Source: Rotaria socialis
Taxonomy: Eukaryota > Rotifera > Eurotatoria > Philodinida > Philodinidae
Direction of reading: 5' to 3'
DNA length: 64,000 bases
Assembly (NCBI GenBank): GCA_905331475.1
Contig: CAJNYU010000291.1
Coordinates: 1-64,000 of the forward strand
Part shown: piece by piece, positions 24,710 to 35,500 of the stretch
Numbering within the stretch: position 1 is the first letter of the stretch
How the letters are laid out: each line of letters begins with the position of its first letter
Position numbers and translations under genes: made by a program
The notes under the pieces: model-generated
Told to the model about the DNA's origin: nothing
The model's input: only the letters and a program-made list of their open reading frames with translations
Database searches by the model: none

Positions 24710-25462
24710 CTACATTGTGCCAAAAATATGATCTAAGTACTGTGCAATGCCATAGTTCACATTGAAATGTGTATGATGTTTATGATGAAAATTATCAATA
24801 ATATAGAATAATTTCATGGATGAATGTCCTTCGACATTATACAATACACCGACAATAATCCAAGCAATCAATTGATTGATTGATGTTCCAAAAATTAGAA
24901 AGGGCAAAATATCACTTGTAGTAATAACCAACGCTTCGAGCAATGATTTATATTCGGCAACGAAACCATTCAAATCGATATATTCATGATGTTTCTTATG
25001 AATCCAGTAGAATTTCTTGTGTAAAGTATAATGAATAACATAGAACGTAAAATCTGCCGATATAACACAAAGATAAAACCAGGCTAGGTTAAAAATTAAA
25101 TTTGGTGAATGAGAAGAATACTCAATGAAAAATCCATAACCATAACACATGAGCAGAAAGATAAGTTCTCCTTTGATTATTGATAAACAATCGAAATTCA
25201 TCACTTGTTGTGTGACATTGGGTGCATTGAGAATTTTATACGAGGTAAGATATGATGAATCTTTTAGTCGTAATGTGATGTATCCACATCCATAGTAAAA
25301 GAAAAAATTAGCCAGCCAATGAAAAAATGGATAAGATATTGGTTTCCAGTGGTTCAAATCAAAATAATTGTCCAATAGCCATTGAATAAAAAAGCACGAA
25401 ATAGAAACTTTGGTGAAAAATATCACACTCTTCCAGTAGGGATTCATAGTATTTGTACTCAT
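24710..25462 (-). CDS. fatty acid hydroxylase / sterol desaturase family protein
   Basis: A 250-residue single-exon membrane protein of the fatty acid hydroxylase superfamily (PF04116), di-iron enzymes of the ER that hydroxylate or desaturate sterols and lipids. The eight-histidine pattern is visible: HYTLH (144-148), HKKHH (155-159), EGHSS (about 212-215) and FHHKHH..NVNYG (226-238), the last being the typical third box. Four or more hydrophobic segments surround the boxes (about 14-30, 51-62, 98-112, 120-142). The start is taken at the ATG at 25462; the frame stays open a few codons upstream without an ATG. Its length is close to that of compact family members, so it looks intact. Lack of introns contrasts with the split genes at 45-60 kb and would fit retroposition or horizontal transfer, but that is inference. 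The exact substrate cannot be told. Confidence 0.88.
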   Translation of the reverse strand: MSTNTMNPYWKSVIFFTKVSISCFFIQWLLDNYFDLNHWKPISYPFFHWLANFFFYYGCGYITLRLKDSSYLTSYKILNAPNVTQQVMNFDCLSIIKGELIFLLMCYGYGFFIEYSSHSPNLIFNLAWFYLCVISADFTFYVIHYTLHKKFYWIHKKHHEYIDLNGFVAEYKSLLEALVITTSDILPFLIFGTSINQLIAWIIVGVLYNVEGHSSMKLFYIIDNFHHKHHTHFNVNYGIAQYLDHIFGTM

Positions 25463-25650
25463 TTCCTTGCACAATCACGTTGTTTAATAGTTACACATTA
25501 AAAAGTGACAGAGAAAATCATTATATTGTGAAAGGGTTGTTATCGTCGAACGAGAAAAAAAATGTTTTCTCTATTAAATACAAAACTAAGCACATGGATT
25601 CGCTATGAGACGTCACATTGATTGGTCATGCTATTGCTTTTTTACAATTG

Positions 25651-25670
25651 TGGGTGTGGATGTGGATGTA
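25651..25670 (+). repeat. short TGTGGG-like telomeric array
   Basis: TGGGTGTGGATGTGGATG is a degenerate telomeric tract. It abuts the hammerhead motif at 25673-25720 in the same relative order as at 21650-21725. Confidence 0.65.
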
Positions 25671-25672
25671 TA

Positions 25673-25720
25673 GCTACCAAGACGTGTTTCGCCCCTGCTA
25701 AAGGACTCTTCAGTTGGCAA
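25673..25720 (-). ncRNA. hammerhead ribozyme (Penelope/terminon type), copy 2
   Basis: On the minus strand: CUGAAGA at 25713-25707 (the allowed CUGANGA form), stem II GUCC (25706-25703) with GGGC (25694-25691), GAAA at 25690-25687, and cleavage triplet GUC ending at 25681. Stem I pairs CCAA (25717-25714) with UUGG (25680-25677). As in copy 1, a telomere-like C-rich tract follows directly. Sequence outside the core differs from copy 1, so the two are not a recent duplication. Confidence 0.75.
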
Positions 25721-25854
25721 ATCATTTTAATGATTATTGAAAATTAAAATAAATTCAAAGTTCAAAATCACAAAGATTAATTTATATCTGACATCTATAT
25801 AGAATAAAATAACTCATATATAAATGTTGATAAAAGTCAAGACACTGTAGTATG

Positions 25855-25905
25855 TATAGCTACCAAGACGCGTTTCTAGATTTCTATATAAAGATATCTC
25901 GATCT
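25855..25905 (-). ncRNA. decayed hammerhead (3' half only)
   Basis: GAAACGCGTCTTGGTAGC (minus strand, 25876-25857) repeats the 3' half of copy 2 (GAAACACGTCTTGGTAGC) about 186 bp away in direct orientation. No clean CUGANGA core precedes it; the nearest is a CTGAGA at about 25893. Two tandem hammerheads are what the repeated pseudo-LTRs of Penelope-like elements would leave. Confidence 0.5.
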
Positions 25906-26154
25906 CAGCAAAGAATTCAAGGACAGGTTAATGAATTGTTTAAATGTTATTCTTTGTAGTGTGCGATTGAATTCGTTATAGAGCGCCTTCTTTCATGATA
26001 AATAGCGTCCTGAATCTAAGTGACTCTTTTCTGATGACTCAGTAATGGAGAAAAAGAAAAAGATAATGTCTTATTTTTGATAGGTAATAGATGAAATATT
26101 TTTTTCTTCGTTATTAGTCGTTACGAAGTATGAAAAATGGGTTATTATGAAAGA

Positions 26155-26222
26155 GAGGGTGTGGGTGTGGATATGAAACAAGACGCCACACACAGATCTA
26201 CCACGCCCACACCCACACTCTA
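26155..26222. repeat. hairpin with telomeric-repeat arms, copy 2
   Basis: GGGTGTGGGTGTGG, then ATATGAAACAAGACGCCAC, a short spacer, then CCACGCCCACACCCACACTC. It matches copy 1 at 21824-21907 apart from fewer repeat units and a few substitutions. Confidence 0.7.
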
Positions 26223-29200
26223 AACTTACGTATATATGAGATTGTTGAATTTTTTAAGTGAATTCAGCAAACTTTGTTACAACCACGAAAATGCTACTGA
26301 GAATAAAAACTAGGGATTTAATTTTCCTGTTACTTTAAAATAAATATAAATAATTTATTTTGATAATTTGCATGTAACAGTAAATTTGAATGATAACAAT
26401 TCATATTTAAATACAAAAAATATTTCTAACTAAATTTCATTAAAATATATATTATCACAAAATTATTTAATTTAAAACAAAATAAATGTGAATTATATCT
26501 ATCTTTAAATATAAATATTTTTTATAATCTATATTTAACAAAATTAAAACATGAGAAGAAATTGACATCTCCTAGTTATTTTTAAAACGAAGATATATTT
26601 CATTACTTTATTAAGGTAGATTTTTTTTAATGATATAATGAATCCATTGGCTATGGCACCTATATGAGTAACTTAAAAAATAAAAAAATAACTTAAGGAT
26701 AGGTGTGGATGATAAAATATTGACTTTCACTCTCGAAACATTTTCCACGTCTACTCCTTTTCGAACGCAATCAGGCCAAATCGAATCTCATTCTAATGGT
26801 GTGATTCGTTTTTCTATCTGGTTTTTAATGTAGAGTACAACAGAAGAATAATTTATAAATTTCTATGGACGAAAAAAAAATGAATAAAATTTATTCTGAA
26901 GTGAAAATTTACATGAGAGAGAAGAGAAAAAAGCTGAGAATACTCTTCTTCTTTGTTAACTGATTACACGAATATGTTTTAAAATGTTCTGCAATTAGTT
27001 GGGATGATTGAAAGAAGCTGCCTATGTAATTATAATGATCAAAAACTAATCTTCGTTTGTATAGGAAGCAATAAAATTTCTGTTGCAACTAATCAAAGAT
27101 TGGTGATATAAACCAATCATTGTAATAGATTATGTAATGTATTATGATACAGTTCGACTAAGCAAGAAGAGATTAACAAGTTCGTCATTTTGTTTATCTA
27201 AGCTAATAAATCAATAATTAATGAGTTAGATAATTGTCTTCTAGTATGTTAGAAAACTTTAAAATATGTTTTTGGTGAAAATATCTGAAAATTGGCAATT
27301 AGTTGCGACCAATCACAAATCTCAAAATAGTCAACAAATTATGACGATACATCTGCGCTACTTAACAAATCGACGATTAATCGCGATGCATTTATAATAC
27401 TTGAAAAATCGGTGATTAATCGTGATAGATCGGCGTTACTCAAAAAAGCGGCGATCAATAGCAATTAATCGCTAACATTTATCAAAATCGCGATGTATCA
27501 TCAAAACTTAGGCGATTTCGACGACATGGGTATTACATATGGTCGTCATGAATCACTCTTATTTACACTCAAAAATACACTCATCGTACGATACAAAGTC
27601 TGATATAATTGTATAATGAGTTATTTGAAGCATATATGGTTTATCTATCAAATGATATTACTCGTCTGTTTAGGGTGTGGACTTTAATTCATTCAATTCT
27701 TTCTTTTGATTTCTCTAATGCACATTGAAAAAATTTCTACTGCATAGAAATATTTTATTTTCATTGAATTAAAAAGATTTTTCTCTCCTTACTGTCGAAA
27801 GGTGCAGAGCCCATGCGTATTGAATAGACGTTTTCGATCGCCTTTCTTAATGTCATGAAATATATACGTAAATATTTGCCATGCATGATAGTTTGTGTTG
27901 CACAGAAACTATTGTGATTCGATGAGTTTCATTTAAACTTTTTCAAAATTTGGGCTTTGTCTGGATTACTTACATTCTAATTAATAAAGGTACATAAAAT
28001 TTAGAACGCTATATCTCTCTTCTTTATTAAAACTATATCCATTTGGCCTTGATCGAAAAAATGATGGAAAGATTATTTATGAAACAGCATTACGTCTTAA
28101 AAGCGCTTTACTAGATTTATTCTTTGCTAACAAACTGCTGGTTTTGATATTAACTTTGAAAAACTCAAGATACTAATCTCTCATTATTGATTATTGAAAC
28201 TTTAAAAAGAACATGAATTCATTCAACAGCGCTTACCTTCTTAATCTGTCTCATGTATTCTCTGTTAGAGAATTTTCTTAAATTAACTCTAATAATGCTA
28301 TTTTAGAAATAAAATCCACACATAATATATCATGGTTGTGAATTCAACTAGTTGGCACCTATTTTTACTATAAACATGTCAGTTATGTTTTAAATATATT
28401 TTTTTGGTTCGTGATATCAAGATGCATTGTCGCTTGAATGACTTTTCAAGCACGCGTGCCTTGTTTTAAACGTACTGGTAACCATTATTCAATTGTTTAT
28501 TGATGATCACATAGTACTTGACTCAATTTGACCATAAGTATTTTTGTTCTTATGCTCACGATAAGAAAGGCGTTTGTTAATTATAACATGATTGATCTTC
28601 ATCGGCCATGATTAACCTGAAAGATTTCTATGAATCGTGATTTATTACTTCGGAATGCAAATTACTTTCTACAATTTTTCATATCTCTCATTTCAATAAA
28701 GAAAATCTTTGGAAATAATCAATATATCTCCATGCATAATCAAGTAGCATATGTATAGACTCTATCCGGACTTCTCTGTTCGCTTTCAATGCAGTATATT
28801 CTACTTCATTTTCGCAAAGCTAACATGTTAAAAATGTTTTTTGTATATTTTCTGTGTCGTTGGCTTACTATTCCCACGATATTTAGTAATATTTCTAAAC
28901 AACGATATGGGTCTTTCGAAATACGGCATTCAGGCTTATATCATTTCTCTAAAGAAAACTATTTTCTATTATTAAAAATGGACATGCACAGTAATTTATG
29001 TTGAGCTTTTCAGAAGAGTATAAGTGAAGACGTTTGAAAATTCTCAACAGCAGAGATATTACAATAAAATTTTAGAAATGCAAGTTTACTCTGAAATGCA
29101 AACAGTTATCATTTAATAAAGTGAGATAGGATATAATTCTTTACGAAAATAAACAAAGAATATTCAACACAGGTACGTAGCTGATAGTCTCATAATTCTA

Positions 29201-29513
29201 CGATATCAAAAATTGAGCGTGTTCTATAGTGAATATTTCATATTGCATGTGTAGAAAATGTGTAATGATATGTTCCTTGCGGAACATGATAAACACCCAA
29301 GACACTGACAAGCACTTGTAAAGATTATATTACGAATACGAGAAAAAAAATGCAAAACGAATGAAGCACGTGATTATCACACACAATGTTTGAGAACATG
29401 GCTATGTCTCCTTCTTTTTGTCGTTCTTTTGATACAGAATGAAATGAATTTTATGTTACACAATTGCAAAAAGTCCTTTTTCATATAATATTCATTTGAT
29501 AGGACCATATTTC
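26223..29513. other. gene-free stretch; CGATTAATCGCGAT words at 27310-27530
   Basis: No gene is recognised. At about 27310-27530 the palindromic words CGATTAATCG, AATCGCGAT and GGCGAT recur in both orientations, again in the style of a word-cluster element. The rest is AT-rich without structure that I can support. Confidence 0.45.
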
Positions 29514-32166
29514 ATGGCGTCAGCGTCAGCATCAACACCAAATTATTTTGAGGTCAAATGCGATCGACTAACTCCAGTATCACAATTTAATTTAAACGAT
29601 TTTATTAACAACTGGCTTTCTATTCACATTGAGAATAATGAGAAACTGTCCATTCTGCGTTCTCCACGTCGAACACATCACATCGAAGAGTTTCCCTGTC
29701 TTGTATATCTCGTTGAATGTCATCGTTACAAGCGCATCCGTGTGTGGTTAAAAGAGCGAGAGGTCAAAGTGGAAAAGTGTTCTGACTATATGTATGAACG
29801 ATATAGTCCAGACCATATGCAGTCATGCTGGGTATGTAAATGGCTTGAGTGGGACAATGACTGGCTTATCGGCATGGTAAATATTGACGAAAAAACAATT
29901 GTAAAAACAAATTTCTACCGTTTGATCGGTGATCGATATGTCGAATATGGTGATCCAGGAAAGTCATTTCTTGTTTATCCTGTATGGGTTCAGGATCATT
30001 TGGAAGTGAGAGAACGAGTTCGAGAATATCTTCTTGATACACTTCAAACACTCAATGAAGAACGATCTGATCATCATGCTATTCCATCGCCAGTAGAGGA
30101 TATTATCGATCCAGATCTGCTTGCTTGTCGTCCTCCATCATTTGATCGAGCTAAATGGATAGAACATCAACTACAACAGTTGCAACCTTTTAGAAGAGCA
30201 TTGCGAGATTTCCAACGTGATTTAGTCGATGGGGAATACGATGAATTATCTTGGCATGAGCAATTACGAGATACCTATCAATGGTTACCATCTGAATTCG
30301 TCATTCAAACTGATGGCAAAGTAGACATTCGAAAACCGATTCTTCATTTACCCATGATACCAAAATATCATCGTAGCTACGGTGCTATCGCGAAAATCTT
30401 TCATGCCATGTTACCTATGTTTCAACAAATAAAATTGATCTCAAAGGATACTATCGATGAACAACGCTTGCAAGTAATCGTCAAAGCGCAGAATTATAAT
30501 ATGAAAGCAGGCAAGACAAACTTTGAATACGAGTCTGTATAGCACTCTAAATGAAAATTCTTTTTCGAAATTAAATTTCTGGAACAAAATCGTTATCTGA
30601 GCTGAATTCCTTTTTCATGGTTAAATTTTGAATTCTCTTTTTTATGGCAATACTATCGTATAATATGAATTTCTTCAATGGATATGAATTTCTTTATTGC
30701 ACCCGAAATGCTAGGTGAAAAAAGTCATTCATTAGCTTTCGAACATCGGCGGGTCACCAGAGGGCAATTGGTGGCATTTGCCACACCTGAAAAAATGATT
30801 GTTGCACTTGAAAAATTATTAGTGGATACATCCAAGGGGTGTCGCGACAGCTGTGGATGAGACGGGGGTGACCCGATCCAAATATTCAAAAATTGTCTTG
30901 CATTATATTTCACAAAATGAAATACATAGTACCTTAAGCACAATTTTACAAATTAGCCCTAGCATTGCGAAAAGTCAAACTCAAAAATCCGGAAAAAATT
31001 CGAAAAAAATCCCAGAAATAGTCAAAATTTCTCCAAAAGAGCCTCGAAAGCATCAGGAATATTCCAGAAAAACCCTGCAAAAATGCTGAAAAGCTCTGAA
31101 AAAGTCAGGATAAATTCCGAAAAATTCGAAAGCATGCAGAAAAATCCCAAAAAAATCTCGACAAAATCGAATAAATGAAGAAAAAAGCGTAGACAAAATG
31201 CCAAAAAAATTCCACAATTAGGAATATCTGGCAACACTGGTTATTCCTCGTCAAGATTTTTGAAAAGTAGAATTTCAGAAGTTACCTACCCGCCAATTTT
31301 CGTTGCTCGTGACACCCCTGGATATGTCTATCCTTTTGTATACATATACCGTACCCAAAACATGGCTGTGTTTTAAAAAACTCGGTATTATTATTTATTG
31401 CCACACCTTCATATGAGACGCTGGCCCGCCGATGCTTTCGAACGAGGAATTCTTATTGCACTAGCTCACAAGATAACTTTTTTTAAATAGAGATATGTTT
31501 GCTATTTTGTGTTGTTGTTCTTCAACAGGTATGAAGTATTCAGGTCGCTGGCATACTGAAGGACAGACAGAAAACATTGTGGCAGTGGGTGTCTATTATT
31601 TATATGTTGATTCTGAGCTCGAAGGAGGCACCCTTAAATTTCGTCCGAAAAAAGCCCCTCAACATTCATATGATGGGATTACAACTGATTTTGAAGTTGC
31701 TTCGATTTGTACTGGCACAGCTATAGTGTTTTCGAATGCAATGCCCCATCGTTTTCGACAAATCCGCAATCTAACTGCAGATGATGGTCGTCATCGAATA
31801 TTTTTGAATTTTTTTATTGTGGATCCTGATCAAAAGATCAATCTCGAACTAACTAACATCGTTTTGGCACCGATGGATATGATTCGAAGCATATTACAAC
31901 AATGGAATGAAGGGCAAATACCTGCTTTAGTCTTGGATAAAATTATGCAAATATTACAAATATCATCACCGTGGCAAACAAAAGATGAAGCCAAAGTATT
32001 TCGAACTCTTGTGAGAAAAGCAATGATGGAAGAAAAAAGTGGATGGGGATGGATTTGTTGGGGCAATTGTGGAACAACGGAGTTTGTTCGTGCACTCTGT
32101 GCTTGGAGTGTACGAGAGAGACAGGAGATGAGAGGAGACTTGCATCATACTGAATCGGATTCATAA
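29514..32166 (+). CDS. DUF4246 family protein, putative 2OG-Fe(II)-type oxygenase
   Basis: Two exons, 29514-30536 and 31537-32166, joined in phase 0 at a GTATAG donor and an ATGAAG acceptor, give 550 residues. The junction reads FEYES then YSGRWHTEG, the most conserved point of PF14033 (DUF4246), a family known mainly from fungi. The HxE pair is H347/E349; a distal MPHRF histidine (about 412) and a following RHRIFLNF arginine (about 426-428) complete the HxE..H..R pattern of non-haem iron/2-oxoglutarate enzymes. Activity and substrate are unknown. The ATG at 29514 begins MASASAST; the codons before it in frame have no ATG. The 1,000-nt intron is far longer than the roughly 50-nt introns of nearby genes and contains a transposon-like insert (30685-31480). 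A mainly fungal family in an animal suggests horizontal acquisition, which is common in bdelloids (inference). The copy looks intact. Confidence 0.82.
30685..31480. mobile_element. nested inverted-repeat insert in the DUF4246 intron
   Basis: Outer inverted arms are CTTTCGAACATCGGCGGGTC (30736-30755) and CTGGCCCGCCGATGCTTTCG (31421-31440), within longer weaker similarity. Inner arms are TCCAAGGGGTGTCGCGA (30831-30847) and TCGTGACACCCCTGGA (31308-31322), with ATACAT/ATATGT just outside, suggesting a second element inside the first. Between them (30950-31220) AAAATCCCAGAAA/CCGAAAAATTCG words recur. No transposase is encoded. Confidence 0.6.
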
Positions 32167-32199
32167 ACATTATGGATGGAAGATATTCTTTGTTTTTTG

Positions 32200-33590
32200 A
32201 ATAAAACCAGACAGACAAGATAAGATCATGTAAAAGTGTTCTGGAGTTTAAGTGTGTAAATATCTAGATATATTTAGTTGTGCCTCTAGTTCATGTAGGT
32301 CATCAGTCTGTTCAGGAATGCTTGAATATGTTTTGTCTCTTTTCAGTATCTAACTCAGCGTAATTTTAGTTTGAAAAGAATATTTCAATAACATAACTAC
32401 TTTCATATGTAGTGCAAGAATTTCGTTTTTCAAGATCAATTAAAATCTAATTACAAACGCTTGAAATCTTTAATCTCAATCACGAAATAGAAAAATATAG
32501 AGATTGAAAGGTATCATTGCGTTAATTAGGATTTATTGTAAATATATTTTGATTTGTCTAACCAAATTAATTTTTCTTCGAGCTGTCCGACGACATATTT
32601 GCTTTCTTGTCTATTTGTTACTGTAAATATTGTCCATCAATCGCAAAAACTACAGTAGCAATTCAATACTCTATTTATTTTATTTCGAGAGATATAGTAA
32701 ATACGATCAAATATATGCCGTAAAAGTGTTGAATTCCGTTAAAATCCAACATCGGATCTGACTGCAAGTCCATGTCCAAGAATTCCATAAGATTTCGTCG
32801 GTTTTATTGAAACACATATGGTATTCGGTATGTTCACTGTCTGGTCCTTGTCGAAATCCGTTAGAATCCTACTGTCGGAATGATTCTCTCGGGTTTCTCA
32901 GTCTGACATCGCATCTAATAATTCATTTTTTGGATATTCAGCCGACATAAACACGGGCTCTCTGGCTAATCATGGTTTTTATAACGGTCCAATTGTTTTG
33001 AACGAAAACAGAGTAACAAACTCACTGTTTAGTATTAATTTATATTTGAAAAACAGAAATGTAGTCAAGTCAATCAATCTGTATTTTAAATGTTGTCGGT
33101 AACTAATTAACTTTTTCTCGCATAAATTACAAAATATTGGCATATAGCATCAGTTCATCGTTTCAAATGAGTCAATAAAATCATTTTCTTTTGTGTGGAA
33201 TAGGAAATTAACTTTTCTTTGAAAAATTCATGTCGTAGATGTGAAAAAGGTAGAGGTATTTAGAAGAAAAGTAAGAAAAAAAAACTAGCTAGACGAATTC
33301 CTATGGAAGATTTTCCAATGATAAGCATGTTTAGAACTGCAATAGCACCAAAAAGTATAAATCCTGCGCATCATGGCTTTTATTGGCACACGAGATTATC
33401 ATGAGCTTGACTTCAAAAGCCAGCTCCATCTTTACCAATAAATACACATGGTGTTATCAGTTCAGGGCTGAATGTAAGTAGATGGAATAGGAATGCTTTT
33501 GTATCTTAAACCGATTTATGATTATTTTGAGGCGTTACCAACAGTGCAGTCCTTGGAAAATAAGGATGCGTAATGAAAGTATAAATCAAT
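32200..33590. other. intergenic; dispersed repeat copy B at 32735-32900
   Basis: No gene is seen. The 32735-32900 block is the second copy of the repeat at 17000-17185 (TTCCGTTAAAATCCAACATC, ATTTCGTCGGTTTTATT, CTACTGTCGGAATGATTCTC). Confidence 0.5.
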
Positions 33591-33629
33591 ATGATTTCAA
33601 ACCTTGAGTTTTACTTCTTTAGCACAAAC

Positions 33630-34636
33630 ATGAAGCGTATTATCGCGTACGGAGTTATAGATGGTATTGTTACTAGTGTTGTACTCGTAGCTCTTATTCT
33701 TGGAATTTTGCTTCTTATTTTCAGCCTAAAGCAAAGTAAGGTTCAAGGCACCACTTACAAAATCATACAAAAATGATTTTTTAACAAAAACATATCCTAT
33801 ACTCAGTTGAGTTCCCAAATATCAATCATATCTATTGAGCGAGAAGTTCCATTCGGGTCATGACTTTTTTTAAATTATACTAAAAAGGCGAAGGATAAGA
33901 TTTGAACTTGGCGTTTTTGCTTCCAATATGATCCCTTTTTTCTATTTTATTTTATTCTATCATGAGAGAATGGTTCATAAACTATCGATAGATTGATGAG
34001 AAACTGTTTGGCTCAGAGGTTCCTACTGGTACAATAATTCTGTATAGTGATAGTGCATCGAATCTAATGCAGTCGGATGATCAATGATTATTTTGTAATG
34101 GTAGTGAAATATCTTGGTCAACTTATACTGGTTTGTTTCTTGCTATTGGTACTACTTGTGGATCTGACAACGGTATAGATACATTCAATTTACCTGATAT
34201 TTTCGAGCTCGATTCCCATTGGGTAATGCTATTATCAGTGATGCTTCGCTTGTTTCTGGTGGTAATGCATCATTTATTTTGACAGTAGCCCAGTTGTCTG
34301 TGCATGACCACGATCGAGGTTCTTTAATAACAGTGATTGATGGTTTACATACACACTTAACTTCAGATCCAGGGCACAATCATGGAGGAGCGACTGGGTC
34401 TGCGACCGCTAGTGTGAGCAGTGGTTCCAATTTAGCTGGAGGCTTCAGTTTAGGCAATGGCCTTAATAGTCACACACACACACACACCTATCAATACTGG
34501 GGCAACAGGGATAACAATACAGTTCAGTGGCAGTCATTCTCATGTTATCAGTGGTTCAACTGGTTTGCAAGGACTTGGACAGCCTATTGATAAAACGCCA
34601 CCTTTTCAAACAGTTCACTACATGATTCGAACATGA
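33630..34636 (+). pseudogene. membrane-anchored phage tail collar-like protein, broken
   Basis: Exon 1 (33630-33735, donor GTAAGG) encodes MKRIIAYGVIDGIVTSVVLV and continues as one strong transmembrane helix. Exon 2 starts at 34017 after an AG and continues in phase (phase 1) as VPTGTIILYSDSAS, the start of a tail collar domain (PF07484 form GTI..Y.G...P.GW..CDG). The rest follows family order: SWSTYTGLFLAIGTTCG, DTFNLPDIF, then FPLGNAI, a Ser/Gly/Thr/His-rich body, and PFQTVHYMIRT at the stop (34636). Three lesions are visible: TGA at 34085-34087 where the family has Trp, a one-base frameshift near 34208 between NLPDIF and FPLGN, and another frameshift at the CA microsatellite (about 34480-34497). 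It is read as a pseudogene of bacterial or phage-like origin with an added signal anchor. The longest intact piece, 34219-34590, is only its middle, finishing in the wrong frame. Confidence 0.78.
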
Positions 34637-34649
34637 AAATGAACATATT

Positions 34650-35500
34650 CAGCTTTTGAACTTTTTTATCACAAATTATTAACATCCTTTTCCTTGTGTT
34701 TTGTTTTCAGTAGCCGAACATTTTGAAATTTTCCTAATAGAATCAATAAAATTCATCATGATACAAACTATTCGAAATACTTGCTCGTCTAATGAATAGC
34801 TAGCTACTGTAAATTCATCTAACATGAACGTTGTTTGATTAAAAACTAATAGAGGAATTCAGTTCTTCTTCATTTAATGCTGTAAAAGTAGCGTTGAAAA
34901 TAATTGAAAAAGTTCATTAAATTCTAATGTTAACAGCTTACTACGTAGAAATGCTCATAAAGTTCTTCTATTCATAACTACTAGTTATCATTTCAAATTG
35001 TCTTTGCATAATACTATTCTTTTTCAAAACTATCACTTACTGCAAGTCTTTCTTCATATTGCTCACATGTTCATTTTGTTGTGTAATAGTATTACTAGTC
35101 ATGCAGGTCATCTGACAAGAGCAAATTTATTTACCAACCATTTGGATGTGAATGAGGGGATGACAATAAAAACTGAATAAGATACGGCCCGGTTCGTTGT
35201 CATTAGCTAGTAGACAAGCCGTACGTGTGAAAAACAGTGAAGTTTTTAGAGAGCGTTTTACCATTCGATAAATAGAAATCTTAATATTTTTGACTCGGAC
35301 GATTAAGTGGTGGTCTGAAAAATACTGTGAAAAGAGTTGCATCAGAGATACAGAGTTCATGTTTTCTAGTTCGATAGTGATTTGAAGTTGTTCGTTTCGC
35401 AAATGAATTGGTATATTTTGTCGTATTTTGGAGAGATTGTACTGTTAAGATTCCATTTGAAACATCATATCATTTCAATTCATGACAACATCTTGAGTGA
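34650..35500. other. intergenic, no feature recognised
   Basis: AT-rich sequence between the collar pseudogene and the putative transposon. No credible coding frame, RNA gene or repeat structure was noticed. Confidence 0.4.

Noticed and set aside
34219..34590. A 123-codon gene on its own
   Set aside because: It is the middle of the collar-like pseudogene, ending in the wrong frame after the CA repeat; the family C-terminus is in the next frame.
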